DNA of 64,000 nt. Source: Agriotes lineatus (Eukaryota > Arthropoda > Insecta > Coleoptera > Elateridae). Positions within the stretch are counted from its first letter, which is position 1; every line of letters begins with the position of its first letter. Made by a program: the position numbers and the translations under genes. The notes beneath the pieces were generated by a model. The model did not search any database. It was not told where the DNA came from and was given only the letters and a program-made list of their open reading frames with translations. Location of the stretch: positions 1 to 64,000 of the forward strand of contig CALNHX010005246.1 of the NCBI GenBank assembly GCA_940337035.1. Reading direction: 5' to 3'. Below are positions 1-11,049 of the stretch, one piece after another.

Positions 1-905
1 ATGTTACCGCGATAATTTTTGTTAATTAGAAATTAGTTTTGATAGCAAAATACACAAATGGAGTAAAATTTGATTACATAAATCTTAAATTAATATTTTC
101 TTAAATCTAAAAAAATTGTCCTTTGCTTATAACTATCATTGTTTCTTGCGTTACGCACACAAATGTTTTAATATTACTGCTCTGCTTTTCACTTTTTTTT
201 ATTAATGCACTGGAGATTGAGTTCAAATTTACACACGTTGTTCCCTTTCCTTCTTTGTTTTCCTTTGCCTAATTTCGGGATTGCTCTCTGCAATTTTCTA
301 TTATTCTTTATTCCTACCTCATTTACCTTTCAGTTTGCTTACCATTCACTGACCTTTGCTTTTATTAATAACTTCGCTCATTTAGTGTGCACATAACAAA
401 CCTTTTGTGTCAATTACTTTCGTTTGGTCTGGCTTTAAATATGCACAAACTTATCATTTTAATTATCTTAGTTTATTCAACTTCAAATTCCCAACCTCTG
501 AAATATGCTTTGCTTATGCGTGCCTTTATCCGTTTAATTACTACTTCTCGCATTTAATACTTTTCTTATTGTTTTAAATTGGAATATCATAAAATATCTT
601 AACTCTGTGCTTTACTGACTCGGTTAAATATTTTGCACAGCAAACAGAGCCAAGTTGTAGGCTTAAACCATCTTAATATATATTGCATTATGGGTTGCTT
701 TATTTACTATTACTTTCGTAACTTAAACTGTTATATGTAAAACAGAATATAAAAGTTTAAATTGTCCGCGTTTAAGAATGTTTATAATTTTTCTACGGAG
801 TGTACTTGTGAAACATAGCTAGCGTCAGCCTCCCCTACTCGGGGTTTTTGTGTGCTTGGTGGCACTGTAGTAGCTTAGTGTAGTAGTGATTGATACAACA
901 TAAAT
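1..905. other. AT-rich non-coding DNA
   Basis: No coding region, RNA gene or repeat unit is recognised here. The sequence is AT-rich with short open frames of low-complexity, phenylalanine- and leucine-rich composition that read as chance. The last 90 bases before the candidate exon at 906 are more GC-rich and could hold a promoter or 5' untranslated region, but no TATA box or clear initiator stands out. Confidence 0.5.
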
Positions 906-1062
906 ATGACTGATCCATTTATTTTAGAAACCTACTTGGGGAAGCACTATAGTAAAATAGCCATGCTAGATATTGAGAAACGCTACCATGGTATGCAGCA
1001 GCTTTTCTTGGAAAAATCTGTAAAGGACTTTACTCAGAAAGTGGAAGTTTTGAAACTGACAG
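906..1062 (+). CDS. candidate first coding exon, unknown protein
   Basis: An ATG at 906 opens 52 codons plus one base with balanced composition, unlike the surrounding AT-rich DNA. The peptide begins MTDPFILETYLGKHYSK and contains charged, helix-like stretches with no transposon motif. The reading ends at CTGACAG followed by GTTTGA, usable as a 5' splice site although position +3 is not the preferred purine; without splicing it would stop at a TAA at 1077-1079, giving 57 residues. I do not recognise the protein. The case for an exon rests on codon quality, the start context and the splice-like signals downstream near 3204. It could equally be a short decayed fragment. Confidence 0.4.
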
Positions 1063-3204
1063 GTTTGAAAATAATTTAATTTTTTTAAGGTGTTCACCTT
1101 TTATCTGTTGGGTACAAAATATGCCTATTTACCGAAGGTAAAAATCTGAGCATGTGCAAAATATTACGCTTAGTTCTCGAGTTAAAGCAAAAATAGGCAG
1201 AATATTTTTAAGGTGCTCACCCTGGATATATTTGACGTATATTCGGTTTCGAGCCACCGTGCAAAATCTTGGTTTCATCCACAAATACTGTCCGAGCTAC
1301 ACCGCCAACAGGCGGACAGACAGACAGAAAGACGAAATTGAGAAAACATGTCATCAAGGGACCCTGAAAAGTGAAGATCTGAAGAAATCTCGGAAGATGA
1401 TTTTTTTCACGATTTCACGTCTTCCAGACGAGGGAAGTAAAAGTGTATTCGCTTTCAGCCCATGCAAGAGCGGAGACCTTTTATTCGAAGGAATAATCTG
1501 TAAATGAAAACCTGATTGTGTCTTCTGTTTCACTGGCTATAATTCTCGTTACCCTCCAGCTTTCAATTTTTCGAATTAATCACATCATTTTACAATCAGG
1601 GGATTTTCTCGTTACCGTCGGTATCCGCGAAATCCGGCACCCTTTGCAAAGAAATAAAATTAGCTCGCGGCCCGTTTTCCATTTCCCTTATCTAAGATCA
1701 TAACTAAATTGTGCTACTACCCAGGTCTGCATCTACGTGCCGACAAAGCTATCACGAGCGCGTATAACGAACGGAGCATCCTCGTCGTTATGGCTGATAT
1801 ATTCTTTTATGGAGCCCATTTTAAACATGTTCTGGCCGTTTTGTACTCGCATACAATGCAGTTTTGGAGGCTAAGTGCCGTTCTAACCGATTTTGGGGGA
1901 AATTGACCGCATTCCTCTGCGTGTGCTCTGCAGCATCTTGCACACACAACTGGTCGGGCTCGTTTATTTTCTTAACGGTCGTGTGAAGCTCCTGCAAAAT
2001 AATTTTACACCTCTTATTATTTTTATTTGCTGGCACCTTCAGGGGGCGAACCGTTTCTCTCTCGATTAAAAGGTAAAAGGTTTTAAGTTGATTGCAGTTC
2101 ACAGTGTTTATTAAGTACGCCCTCAGGAATGCATTAAATATTCATAGGATGCCAAGCATCGCTGGACTAGGATGCCGGGTCTGCCCCCTAAATACATGTT
2201 TTATTTTGCTCCTTATCTCCCTGGTTTAGCTCTCAAGATAGCTAAATAATTTAACTGAATTGTTCGAAAAAAGAGGAAAATTTTAAAGTAGATCTTCAAA
2301 GCATTTTTTTGAGTAGAAGTTTGATAACAATATAATCTTGTTTTTATCTAAAAAAATAATTTCCTGCAAAGGCATTCCAGATAGCTGTGACTAGAAGGCG
2401 AAAATTTAACAAAGCTCTACAGTAGGATTCATTTCACGTTGTCCATTTTTCTAACTCTTGTGGAAATAGGCATCCTGATTTCAGCTGTACATGAGTGGGT
2501 ATGATAAGTGCCAAACTCAGCTTCGTCGCTAAAATGATTTTTTTTGCCAAAATCGAAACCGATTTCCATTTAACGTTGCTCGAACTTTGATAATAAAAAC
2601 GAATGATTTCTATACTTAACAATTATCAAAAAGTTAACGGCTTAGCCATTCCGAGGTAACTGCGATTGAAAACCAGACCATCAATTAAACTTTGTAAAAG
2701 CCTTCCAGGAGCGGACGCAGGAATTGACCATCAACTCCTATTTTGTGCTTTTCAGACCAAATTTAAAATTGTGTGCTACAGAAACAAACATTACCTAAAA
2801 TTACTGATATAGACAGCTTCAAAAATATTCTGCAATGCACTGGAACATAATGTTTTGTATGCAGCTCGTACATAATCAATTTGATACATAAATAGCTAAT
2901 ATATTCAATAGCTGAGTACAGGCCTAGACAATATGCGCGTTTGATCTTGTAACCGCCTTGACTTTGAAAACAAGCAACACACATATTTTCACAAGAAAAG
3001 TAACACCTAAAAGCAGCGTTGCGATGCTACTTTATCTAACCCTGTATTCAAATCTTCACATCAACTCAACTGCAAAATGTAATAATCTGTAAACAGTACA
3101 TAATGTTTGAGCGCTTGTTTTGTTACTTATTATAAGTTATTGGAATAGTAGGTATTTGATTATTTAATTTTGGATATACATTGATAGTTTTATTTTATTT
3201 TCAG
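1063..3204 (+). other. putative intron, no gene seen
   Basis: If 906-1062 is an exon this is its downstream intron. It contains only chance open frames on both strands. The part from about 1650 to 2100 is less AT-rich and more complex than its surroundings and could be a conserved non-coding island, which cannot be judged without an alignment. Confidence 0.35.
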
Positions 3205-3261
3205 GTGAGTCAGATTGACGGATTTTTAATTCTGTAAATGTCCACACCAGTAGTGGTAAGT
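3186..3261 (+). promoter_or_regulatory. recursive splice site-like junction with short downstream exon
   Basis: A T-rich tract runs into CAG at 3202-3204 and is followed without a gap by GTGAGT (3205-3210), so a strong 3' splice site is fused to a strong 5' splice site. At 3256 a second good donor, GTAAGT, follows, defining a 51-nt segment (3205-3255). This matches known recursive splicing: a zero-length exon or ratchet point, optionally with a short recursive-splicing exon. Joined to the frame of 906-1062, the 51-nt segment meets a TGA within five codons, as expected if it is normally removed. Seen: the signals. Inferred: their use. Confidence 0.4.
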
Positions 3262-4075
3262 CTAGGTTTTCATGTTGTTTATGTCTTTCCATTTTTTGCC
3301 ATACGCATAACTGAAATGAAAATTGTAGTTGAGATTATACATTTTAAATTATTTTTCATTAAAAATTGTTTACTTTGCTACCGAATGTATGTTTTCCATT
3401 TCAATATTGAATTGAGAAACAGGATATATAAAAAACAAGTATACAGATCAATAGTTTTCAAAGCTTTTATAGCCAATAGTAATAAATGGGTTCAGAATTT
3501 CTTTTGTTTTTTGCATTTGATTAACTTTTATGGAAATACACGTTACGTTAGTAGTAAGGCGGCACCGAAACTGGAGCACCTGTCAATCATCCGATTAATT
3601 AATCCGCGATTTGATCTAATTCCGCGAATTAAACCGCGGATTGATCTAATTAATTTTCGCGTTTTGATCTAATTAATCACATATGAAGTTGATATTTAAT
3701 TTTGATATGTGCGTCTAATTAGATTACGCGGCGGCCATTTTTAATTTGCTTCCGGAGTTACGCGGCGGCCATTTTTAATTTTTGCGCGAATATTTGAATT
3801 TGAAATTTTTCAGATTTTTTCTAAGTTCAATTTTTTGAATTTAAACTTCCCGGGTGTCTGTCATCTTGGTTTTCTGCTCGCGCACTTTTCTCGGATACCG
3901 TTTTAATTTTAATTTAGCGACCGTTTTGAATTTCAAACTGGTAAATCTCCCTCCCTTGTACTCCTTTCTCTCTCTTGCATTTACAGAATGGATGTTTAAT
4001 TTAAAAAAATCTCTGGCGGGCTCGGATTTGAACGCTCTGCGTCCGTGTTCACAAATTAGGTGCAACCGTCAATGC
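3256..4075. other. non-coding DNA with short direct repeats
   Basis: No credible gene; the long open frame from 3238 to 3672 is AT-rich and featureless. A 24-bp GC-rich unit containing TTACGCGGCGGCCATTTTTA is present twice (about 3724-3747 and 3758-3781). The motif TTGATCTAATTAAT and variants recur around 3610-3680. No mobile element could be assigned. Confidence 0.4.
3995..4060 (-). repeat. tRNA-like B-box remnant (possible SINE head)
   Basis: On the - strand the sequence contains GCGTTCAAATCCGAG, close to the RNA polymerase III B box, followed within about 15 bases by a run of seven T. The same layout (B box, then a T run, then A-rich DNA) is seen at 59160 on the + strand and near 62325. 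No complete tRNA cloverleaf can be drawn, so this is at most a degenerate tRNA-derived repeat. Confidence 0.25.
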
Positions 4076-4552
4076 CTCAGCACTAGAGATGGGCGCGTGA
4101 GTGATTTTTCACTCACGTCACGCACGTTTCACGCTGGCTTTAAACAGTCACGTTCACGCACGTTCACGCTCAAGTTCACTCACGTTCACTCACGTTCACG
4201 GCGTGACACGCCACTCACGACGTGACACGCAGCTTTTATTTAAATTCAGATAGAACAGATAGAACCAATGAAAAAACCCTAAAGAGAACTAAAAATATGT
4301 TTTGCACTTGACATAATTTAGGTGATATGTTGCAATCATAATAGTTGACATAAAAAGAAAAAAATGAAAATCTACTACAATAACTGATTTCTCGCAAATA
4401 TATTTCTTGCAGCTGTCTTCAAAGACATTACTTTTAATACTAAAAGCTGTCATTGGAATTGACGTTTTCTTTATTGGTATGAGTACAGAAGGTATTATGT
4501 TGCTAGGCAACACTTTTAATTCGTAGGTTTGAAAGTACTTTTACGTACAAGG

Positions 4553-4895
4553 ATCAACATTTTCAGCGTTAAGGCGAGTATACAAAAAAAACATTACTTT
4601 TATTAGAATAATAAGTTCAACTACACAAGTACACAATAAATTGGTAAAAAAATAAAACTTAATCAACATTTTCAGTGTTAAGCGAGTATACAAAACAAAA
4701 CATTAGGAACCTTTCTAAAAATAGGTTCATCTACACAATACATTTTTGGTTTAATAATAAAACGTAATTAACATTTTCAGCGTTAGCCGAGTATAAAAAA
4801 CAAACCATTACTTTTATTAGAATAATAAGTTCATCTACACATCTAAACATTAAAATGATGAAATAATATGTAATCAACATTTTCAGCGTTAAGTA
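4553..4895. repeat. tandem repeat, about 107-bp unit, three copies plus partial
   Basis: Units start with ATCAACATTTTCAGCGTTAAG-like text at about 4553, 4662, 4767 and 4873, a spacing of 105-109 bases. Each contains a short ATTACTTTTATTAGAATAAT-like segment and a stretch resembling TTCATCTACACA. The array lies inside the hAT element between its left subterminal repeats and the transposase remnant. Confidence 0.75.
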
Positions 4896-5325
4896 GAATT
4901 CTGTGTTCTTCTAAAATTCGCCCAGCTGTAGAAAATACTTGCCGGTATGTTTAAAATTTCTCAAGTTTTTTTAACAGTGGCGTATTTACCTACACTGTTT
5001 TTCCAAAATCCTAAAATGTCATCTACATTTCCGAATTTAATTTAACATACTAATTTAGTTCTGTTTCGACATCATCCTAATTACATGTGTCATCGTCAGA
5101 GCTATCTCTAAGTGTAGAAAGATAAAAATCTGATGCTGATGTAACAGTTTTGAGTCGTTTGCTATGTATTTCATCAGTATCATCTATAGTTTTATTTGCA
5201 TTATAATCTTCTCTTTTATGTGAAGGTATGAACTTTAAGGATTTATAATTAGGGTCCAAAAATAAAGCCACATAATGTAACTTGTTTGGCACAATTTGTG
5301 ATTTAATGAATTTAAAAGTTGCTGC
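4890..5325 (-). pseudogene. hAT transposase C-terminal remnant
   Basis: Reading the - strand from about 5325, the peptide includes LHYVALFLDPNYKSLKFI, a motif typical of hAT transposases ahead of the dimerisation domain. Further on, in broken frames near 5030-4900, come DDILGFWKNSVGKYATVKK and ILNIPASIF-like text, matching the family pattern of a tryptophan-lysine segment followed by the conserved (I/V)PAS motif. The DDE catalytic core is absent and frames are interrupted, so this is a non-functional remnant, consistent with the hAT-type ends around it. Confidence 0.65.
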
Positions 5326-5514
5326 ACTCTGCAGTTTTTTATTCGTTGCTAAATATTTAACGTGAAATTAACGTGAAACGTGAATCACGCCTTGAAAATT
5401 TTCACTCACGTTCACGTCACGATTTTCAAATATTAGTCACGTTCACGACGTGACACGCCGTGACACGACGTGACACGACTGTTTTCACGTCACGCGCCCA
5501 TCCCTACTCAGCAC

Positions 5515-6599
5515 CACGGCGACGCTGCAGATTTTATGTGTATCGCGGAAAGTCATATCGCTGTTCTGACGTCACATGCACAGATTTTAAAACAAACTAT
5601 TTTTCAAAAATATAAATTATAAGAATGGAATTGTGTAGCCTATTGTGGTTAAAGGTTGATACAACTTTTTAAAAATTGACTTTGTAACTGGTTTTCATGG
5701 AAATAATTCCTTTATTTTATAATTTGCGTGACGCGCATGAATGGATTATCGAGATTTCCATTGTCCCTGCCTACTTACGTTTTTTAACTGTATAAAAATT
5801 AATATAATTTAATAATCAACTCGGTTGCTAGGGCAACCAATAAAATAGTAGGATCTAAATTGACAAATGTGTGTTGCAATTATCTTCATGATAAATAGTT
5901 GGCCTAGGCTAGAAGGAAACTACATATAATCCATTTACTTCATTTTCATGTCGGTTAGCTATGGATTTATGTTGTTAAGATGCACATGAACATAACTGTA
6001 ATTTTTATTTTGTGGTTTAACTTATATAACCTTCAACCAATTTACTGTCATTTGACGCAAGAGAATAGTGACGGACTACTTATCTTGACAGTACACGTGG
6101 AGAAATATTCAAATCTAAAATATTGTAAAATCTTCCATGTACTTAATTAGAAATATCTTCTGTTAACAATTATTAAGACTGGGTACAGTCACTAATTTTA
6201 TTTTCTATTGTACTTAAATATGGCAACTTTCTAACCTAAATGCATGTGGAAAACACAACCTCAAGTGTAAACCTCATTTAAACGCAACAAAGTAATTTTA
6301 CACAGCTGAATTGAGAAAACTACCATGACCTACGTTTATGAAAAAAGAAAGATGGGAATAGAATATATAGTGTGATCAAATCAATTAATTTCCTCGAAGC
6401 ACACTCTCGAATTTGGATGGATGTCCTACCTTGTATCATTATAACCTCAAATTAAATTCTTGAAAGAAGCTTCTGTTAACGGCATTATGAAGTTTGTCGG
6501 ACATTTAATATTTTCCGAATTTTCCGACGTGGATTTTTTTCGTTTTACAAAACTGAGGTCACTTGGGGAGCTATGGTTTCGATCACTCCTTATATCATT
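5515..6599. other. non-coding DNA, nothing recognised
   Basis: AT-rich sequence with no open frame of note, no inverted repeat and no family motif seen on either strand. Confidence 0.5.
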
Positions 6600-7330
6600 T
6601 TATTTAACATAGTTACTCTTCGGTTCTATCCACTTTATTATTAACCATTTGCGGTAAAAAAAATTTGGTCTGCAAACCAAGTCTCTACAGCATCGATTAC
6701 CATTTCGCTTGACGTAAATCTTCGTCTTCTTAAGGCTTGCTTGAGGCCCAAGCCAGGACAATATCAAATGATTTGTGAGCGGGTGCGTTGTCCTGCAAAA
6801 ACAATACATCTTTTGAACGTTTGCCACATCGTGTTTCCACAATTCTGACTGGAAGTTTTGTTAATAAAGAACAGTATTATTTTCCAGTGATTTTTTTGCT
6901 GTATGTTATAGTAGGTGAAAATTATTCCATCTTTCTCCCAGAAAACGAAGAGGAGTCAATAGTAAAACCAAGTTTCGTCCTTTGTAATCATTCGATCAAA
7001 AAAGTTTGACGTACCATCTATAAATTGATTGCAGATTGATCTCATCACTCCCGTTCTCTTTTTATCAGTATTCAGTCGTTTGGGTATCCATTTATCTGAC
7101 AAGTTCCTCACACATGAATTAATTCTGTGAAAAACAGTATAACAGTCAATTTGACCGATTCTTCAATTTTCCAAAATCAAATCGCAGACAGCATCAATAT
7201 TTTCTGTTGTTGGCACTGAAATCGGTCTTCCAGCTATCTTATCGTCTTTGACATCTTTTCTGCCCGTCTTATACGCCGCAACTCGGTTTCTTATGGTGAC
7301 AGGAAGGACACTGATCTAATGTTGATAACA
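6600..7330 (-). pseudogene. mariner transposase remnant
   Basis: Translated in several - strand frames this gives, in order: AGRPISV (the link after the helix-turn-helix region), KWIPKRLN, a first catalytic block ITKDETWFYY (DETW contains the first Asp), and LQDNAPAHKS carrying the second Asp. A C-terminal piece ending in KSNYVK resembles the end of mariner proteins. The region that should hold the third catalytic Asp is missing. Several frameshifts and stops occur. It is a dead mariner-family copy; no clear terminal repeats could be located, so the limits are approximate. Confidence 0.65.
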
Positions 7331-7587
7331 TGTCATCATAGATACTTGATCACTGAACGTCAGCGGAATTTCTCGAAATGCAAATTTTCTCCCGACATGG
7401 GGTTTTGGAAAAATTACAATTTGAAAACACCTACATCTTTTGATCTCACATATTACACTTCTAATTGTCAAAGTGTGTATTTGTTTCCATGGTAATGGCA
7501 TTCGCTTTTGGTTATTATAAATGTTCTCCTCATATAGAGTAGCTACTTGCGCAACAAGTGCTAAAAATGAATGTTTATGCACCAGAC

Positions 7588-7634
7588 ATGAAAATTATGA
7601 AACTCAGCCTTCGGCTTCGTTTCATAATTTTCAT
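7588..7634. repeat. perfect 16-bp-arm hairpin
   Basis: The arms ATGAAAATTATGAAAC (7588-7603) and its exact complement (7619-7634) enclose a 15-base loop, TCAGCCTTCGGCTTC, which itself can pair AGCC with GGCT. The flanks extend the symmetry with gaps: GTGCTAAAAATGA on the left and TCATTTTAGCAC on the right. It is probably a miniature foldback element or its centre. Confidence 0.7.
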
Positions 7635-7973
7635 TTTAGCACAAGTTTGCACACAATATTTTTTCTACAGCCTTAAATTTACTGTTATTAATCCATAAAT
7701 GTCGATTTAACAAAGGTTTGCGTTTATGACAGTTATGATTTATGTCATAGTAAAGAGATGGCATTGACGGCGCAGGTGACTGTTTCTGCAGCCGGTAGCT
7801 GTCAAAGTTAGTTATCAAAGGTAATTATAATAGTACACATTATACTTTATTCATTACATAATGCTTAAATTATTTAAAAAAAACACTTTTCCTCTAACGA
7901 AAGAAGTAACTAGAATAACTTGATATCCTCACTTCGAGTTTAAAATTCTAAATTCCACCAGCTGTTTACTTTT

Positions 7974-8005
7974 AGCGCATGTGCTAAAAGTAAACAACTG
8001 ATTTC
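7974..8005. repeat. hairpin with 13-bp arms
   Basis: GTTTACTTTTAGC (7974-7986) pairs exactly with GCTAAAAGTAAAC (7993-8005) around GCATGT. The GCTAAAA core also occurs in the flanks of the hairpin at 7588-7634, suggesting related foldback repeats. Confidence 0.65.
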
Positions 8006-9849
8006 ACTTTTAACACGCTGATTTATAAAACGTCATTTTTAATTAAACAAGTTAGTGATAAAATGCCTACTTTTAGTAGTGGTCGTAGAAAAAATGCAGT
8101 ATAAATGGATGGGGTTTATAAGAGATGTAGTGTTATTTTGATTATAAAAAACTGTTTGTCCATACTGCATCCTTTGTTTTTAACGAATTTCTTTATATAC
8201 TATAAAACTTTAAAACTTAAAAAATAACCAGTACATAGATGTAAGTAATTATTTAATAAAAATTAACGCTTGTATCCAACAGAATCACCATCATGATCGG
8301 CAGCTGAGATTTTCATAGAAATTTTATTCAATATTTATTCGTTAATTTCCGTAGTTGTCACTATTTTCGTTTTCGTTCTTTTAATATAACTGAACGGTTT
8401 TCGAAGTTTTATAGACATACACTTTGTGTTTGAGGTAACCCCAAAGAAAGAAGGTCTCGAGACCTCGCTGCCAGTGGATTGGTCTGCAACAAATCCATCT
8501 CTCCGGGAAACGTAATAAAATAAGGTATTCTGGCTTGGATATCAATCAACCTTGTTTTGGAGTAAATTGAGTTTAATTCATTTCCTTCCAATGATGATAA
8601 CGTAAAATTCTGAAGTATTTCCAAATAAAAACTACATTGAATGTTTTTATTAATCTACATAAATTGGTTTTATTTAAGTTTACATTATAAAACTTTTAGA
8701 TTAAAGGTATTAATAGCATAGTCACAGGAGACATTACAATCGCATACCACTTGATGAATTTAAGGCTTTGTCAACACTGTTTTTCTATTTAAACAAACTC
8801 AGGCAAATCTGTAAATCCCGTGGCCTTAGCCTTGCACACTGTATAACTGCTGAAAGATATAGCTATTGTCTTTTAGAAACAACACAAGCTTGTAACAAAT
8901 TTCCAACAGATTGCATTTCCGTGCTGCTCGTTCCACAATCCATAGCTTATGCACGTCTTGTGTTTGGTTCTAACGGTTAAATCGTTTTTAATCTCCGAAG
9001 CGTGTACCTGGACTCGTGCATCGACAGTGAAGAACCCGCCGCGTTCCGGAACCAAAAGCCCTGGAAACTATTTGCGTTATCCCATATATCAGGATCTGTT
9101 TGCTCTTGCTATCAGGTCCTGATGCGGAATCAATATGGCCTAATGCCGCGGATATTACTAGCAAACATGGACTGCAGGCTGGTTTCCATGGGAAATTGCA
9201 GATTTCCTTCTGGAGGAACCTTTAATAACTTAATCCCCGAGCTCTGCTAGGCACAGATAGGGAATCCAGCGGGAAATGACAGGTAATAGTATCCCGCGGA
9301 AAAAGGTTTAGCTACGTGACGATAAATATTGGCTTTTGCCTTCGATCCCGCCGACACTTGGAACGCGAATGTGAATAAAGGGACGTTTTCTAAATTAGAT
9401 GGGGTGCTTCTCGAGTTCTAACCTTGGTGAGATGGTAATCACGGTTGTTACATAAAACTTGAGATCCCTTATAGTCATTTTGGTTTCTCTGTTGTTATAG
9501 AAACCGTTGTAGATAAGAAAAGAGGATTAGACATGGCATTTCTTACTAATACACGAACGTTGATTATTCTTTCTAGTCTTTTATGACAAAACTGCCGCTG
9601 ACATTGCAAATTTTTCATAAAACCAATAGTTGCTATGTGTTTCCGACAGTAAATCTATTATGGATCTGATAATGTAAAACTATGTACGAAGTGGTTTCAG
9701 GAACATCTTATTCAGATATTCGCTATTCTAATATCCATAGTAAGATAAAAAATTCACATAGAATACTCTAAATGTTAAAACTTCCTAGTAGTATAGGAGT
9801 TGCGCAGGAGTCAATAAAAACTCTCCCTCTATATACTGGTCTTTCAAAC
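8006..9849. other. non-coding DNA with one higher-complexity island
   Basis: No gene or repeat family was recognised. From about 8990 to 9420 the sequence is clearly less AT-rich, with no transposon motif and open frames on both strands but no family resemblance. Such islands in insect DNA can be conserved regulatory sequence; this is inference only. Confidence 0.35.
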
Positions 9850-10264
9850 TTTAAGGGGTGATAGTATTCATAAAAATAAAACAAAAAGTTCCTATGAACA
9901 CTGGTTCGCTATTGCGCCGTAAGGTAGCTAGATCCCTGAGAAGGGTAATAGAAAAAGAAAGATTTTATTTAATTAAAATAATGCAGATAAAGAAAATCTG
10001 GTGCAATTTAGCATCTGAACGCGATTTATTAGATGAAATCGAAAAGAGATGGTATATGGCTCACAAAAGGCTATTTAGAGAAGGGCGGAAGGGCGGGGGG
10101 TATTTTAATCATGACTTTTTACAGTTAAAAATTTTGTCAATTCTAGTTGGATGTGCGAAAATGTTAAACTTTTTTATAGATAAACATAAAACAAAGGTGC
10201 TCTTATTGGAATCGCTAAACGCAATAGTTTTGGAGAAAATCCAAATTAAAAAGGTTAAAATTTA
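9850..10264 (+). repeat. dispersed repeat with 135-codon open frame (partner near 31.1 kb)
   Basis: Text from TGATAGTATTCA at 9859 through TTTATTTAATTAAAATAA near 9981 matches, with substitutions, the stretch 31102-31228, so this is a copy of a dispersed repeat. A 135-codon basic, leucine-rich open frame (9858-10265) runs through it. It resembles no protein family I know and is probably a by-product of the repeat. Its right end coincides with the start of the MITE at 10265. Confidence 0.4.
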
Positions 10265-10882
10265 GGGTCCACGCCAATTGAGCACCAAGCTCTAGATGTA
10301 ATAAATGTAGACCGGCGAACTGAGCACCAGGCAGATCAGGTACCTTTTCAAAGCGACCCTTTGAGACAGGCGAACTCAGCACTTTGACCTCTGTCCACTT
10401 AGTAATGTTAATCTTTTCATTTCAATTTATAATTATTATTAGCACACAATTCAAATTTTAACGATATCATTAAAAACCAATTTGTAACTCGTTTGGTATT
10501 GGGAAACCTCATCATCAAAATTATATTTTTCTCCGAAACACATCTATTATTTGCGATAAATTAAATAATATAAATTATGATTTTTCTGAATATACACTGC
10601 AATGTAATAACATAATTATTGCTAAATAATTTTTTAAATAAAAGAAGGCCTAGTATGACTTTTTGATTTTTATTTGGCCGAGAAAGATAACTGTTTGCAT
10701 TAATTCAGCACCTGATAACTTGTTAGTTTGTTAATGAACAAACTAGTAATACAGTGCGCAATTGGCTAATCTAAAGTGCTCAATTGGTCGGTCTCCGTTT
10801 GGTCCTTGGTGCTCAATTGGTGTGTCCGGCAACGGTATACATTTTTACCTGGAGTAGTAAAGTGCTCAATTGGTGCCCGTCC
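10265..10882. mobile_element. MITE-like element with repeated CAATTGAGCAC motif
   Basis: It is flanked by 8-bp direct repeats AAAATTTA (10257-10264 and 10883-10890). Left-end motifs CCAATTGAGCACC at 10274, GAACTGAGCACC near 10318 and GAACTCAGCAC near 10373 are mirrored at the right by GTGCTCAATTGGT at about 10769, 10810 and 10861. The outermost bases do not pair well, but the repeated 11-13-bp motif is in opposite orientation at the two ends. No transposase is present. An 8-bp duplication fits hAT or P-type integration; the class is uncertain. Confidence 0.6.
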
Positions 10883-10932
10883 AAAATTTAAGAGCGTAAT
10901 ATGCTCAGTTATAATATCACAAGAGCATAAAC

Positions 10933-11049
10933 AATAATCGATTATTTTACTTCCCGACCAACGAGACGTATTCTGCGAAAAATCACGACAGTGCAGCTGG
11001 AGTGATTTTTTAAGGAATACGTCGAGTTGGTGAGAAGTAATCGATTATT
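10933..11049. repeat. foldback repeat, about 117 bp
   Basis: The left half beginning AATAATCGATTATTTTACTT and containing GACGTATTC is repeated in inverted order on the right, which ends AAGTAATCGATTATT. Arms of roughly 50 bases with several mismatches surround a short centre near 10990. It is probably a miniature inverted-repeat element. Confidence 0.65.

Larger units (their letters stand above)
4084..5506. mobile_element. hAT transposon remnant with CACG-rich subterminal arrays
   Basis: The element is framed by a perfect 8-bp target duplication CTCAGCAC (4076-4083 and 5507-5514), the hallmark length of hAT. Termini are TAGAGATGGGCGCGTGA on the left and the near-identical TAGGGATGGGCGCGTGA read inward from the right. 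Both ends carry dense arrays of TCACG, CACGTTCACG and CGTGACACG, reading like clustered subterminal transposase-binding sites. The interior holds a decayed C-terminal transposase fragment on the - strand and an AT-rich tandem repeat. It cannot mobilise itself as it stands. Confidence 0.8.

Noticed and set aside
3238..3672. 144-codon + strand open frame
   Set aside because: AT-rich composition, no motif, and it begins inside the splice-like junction; reads as chance.
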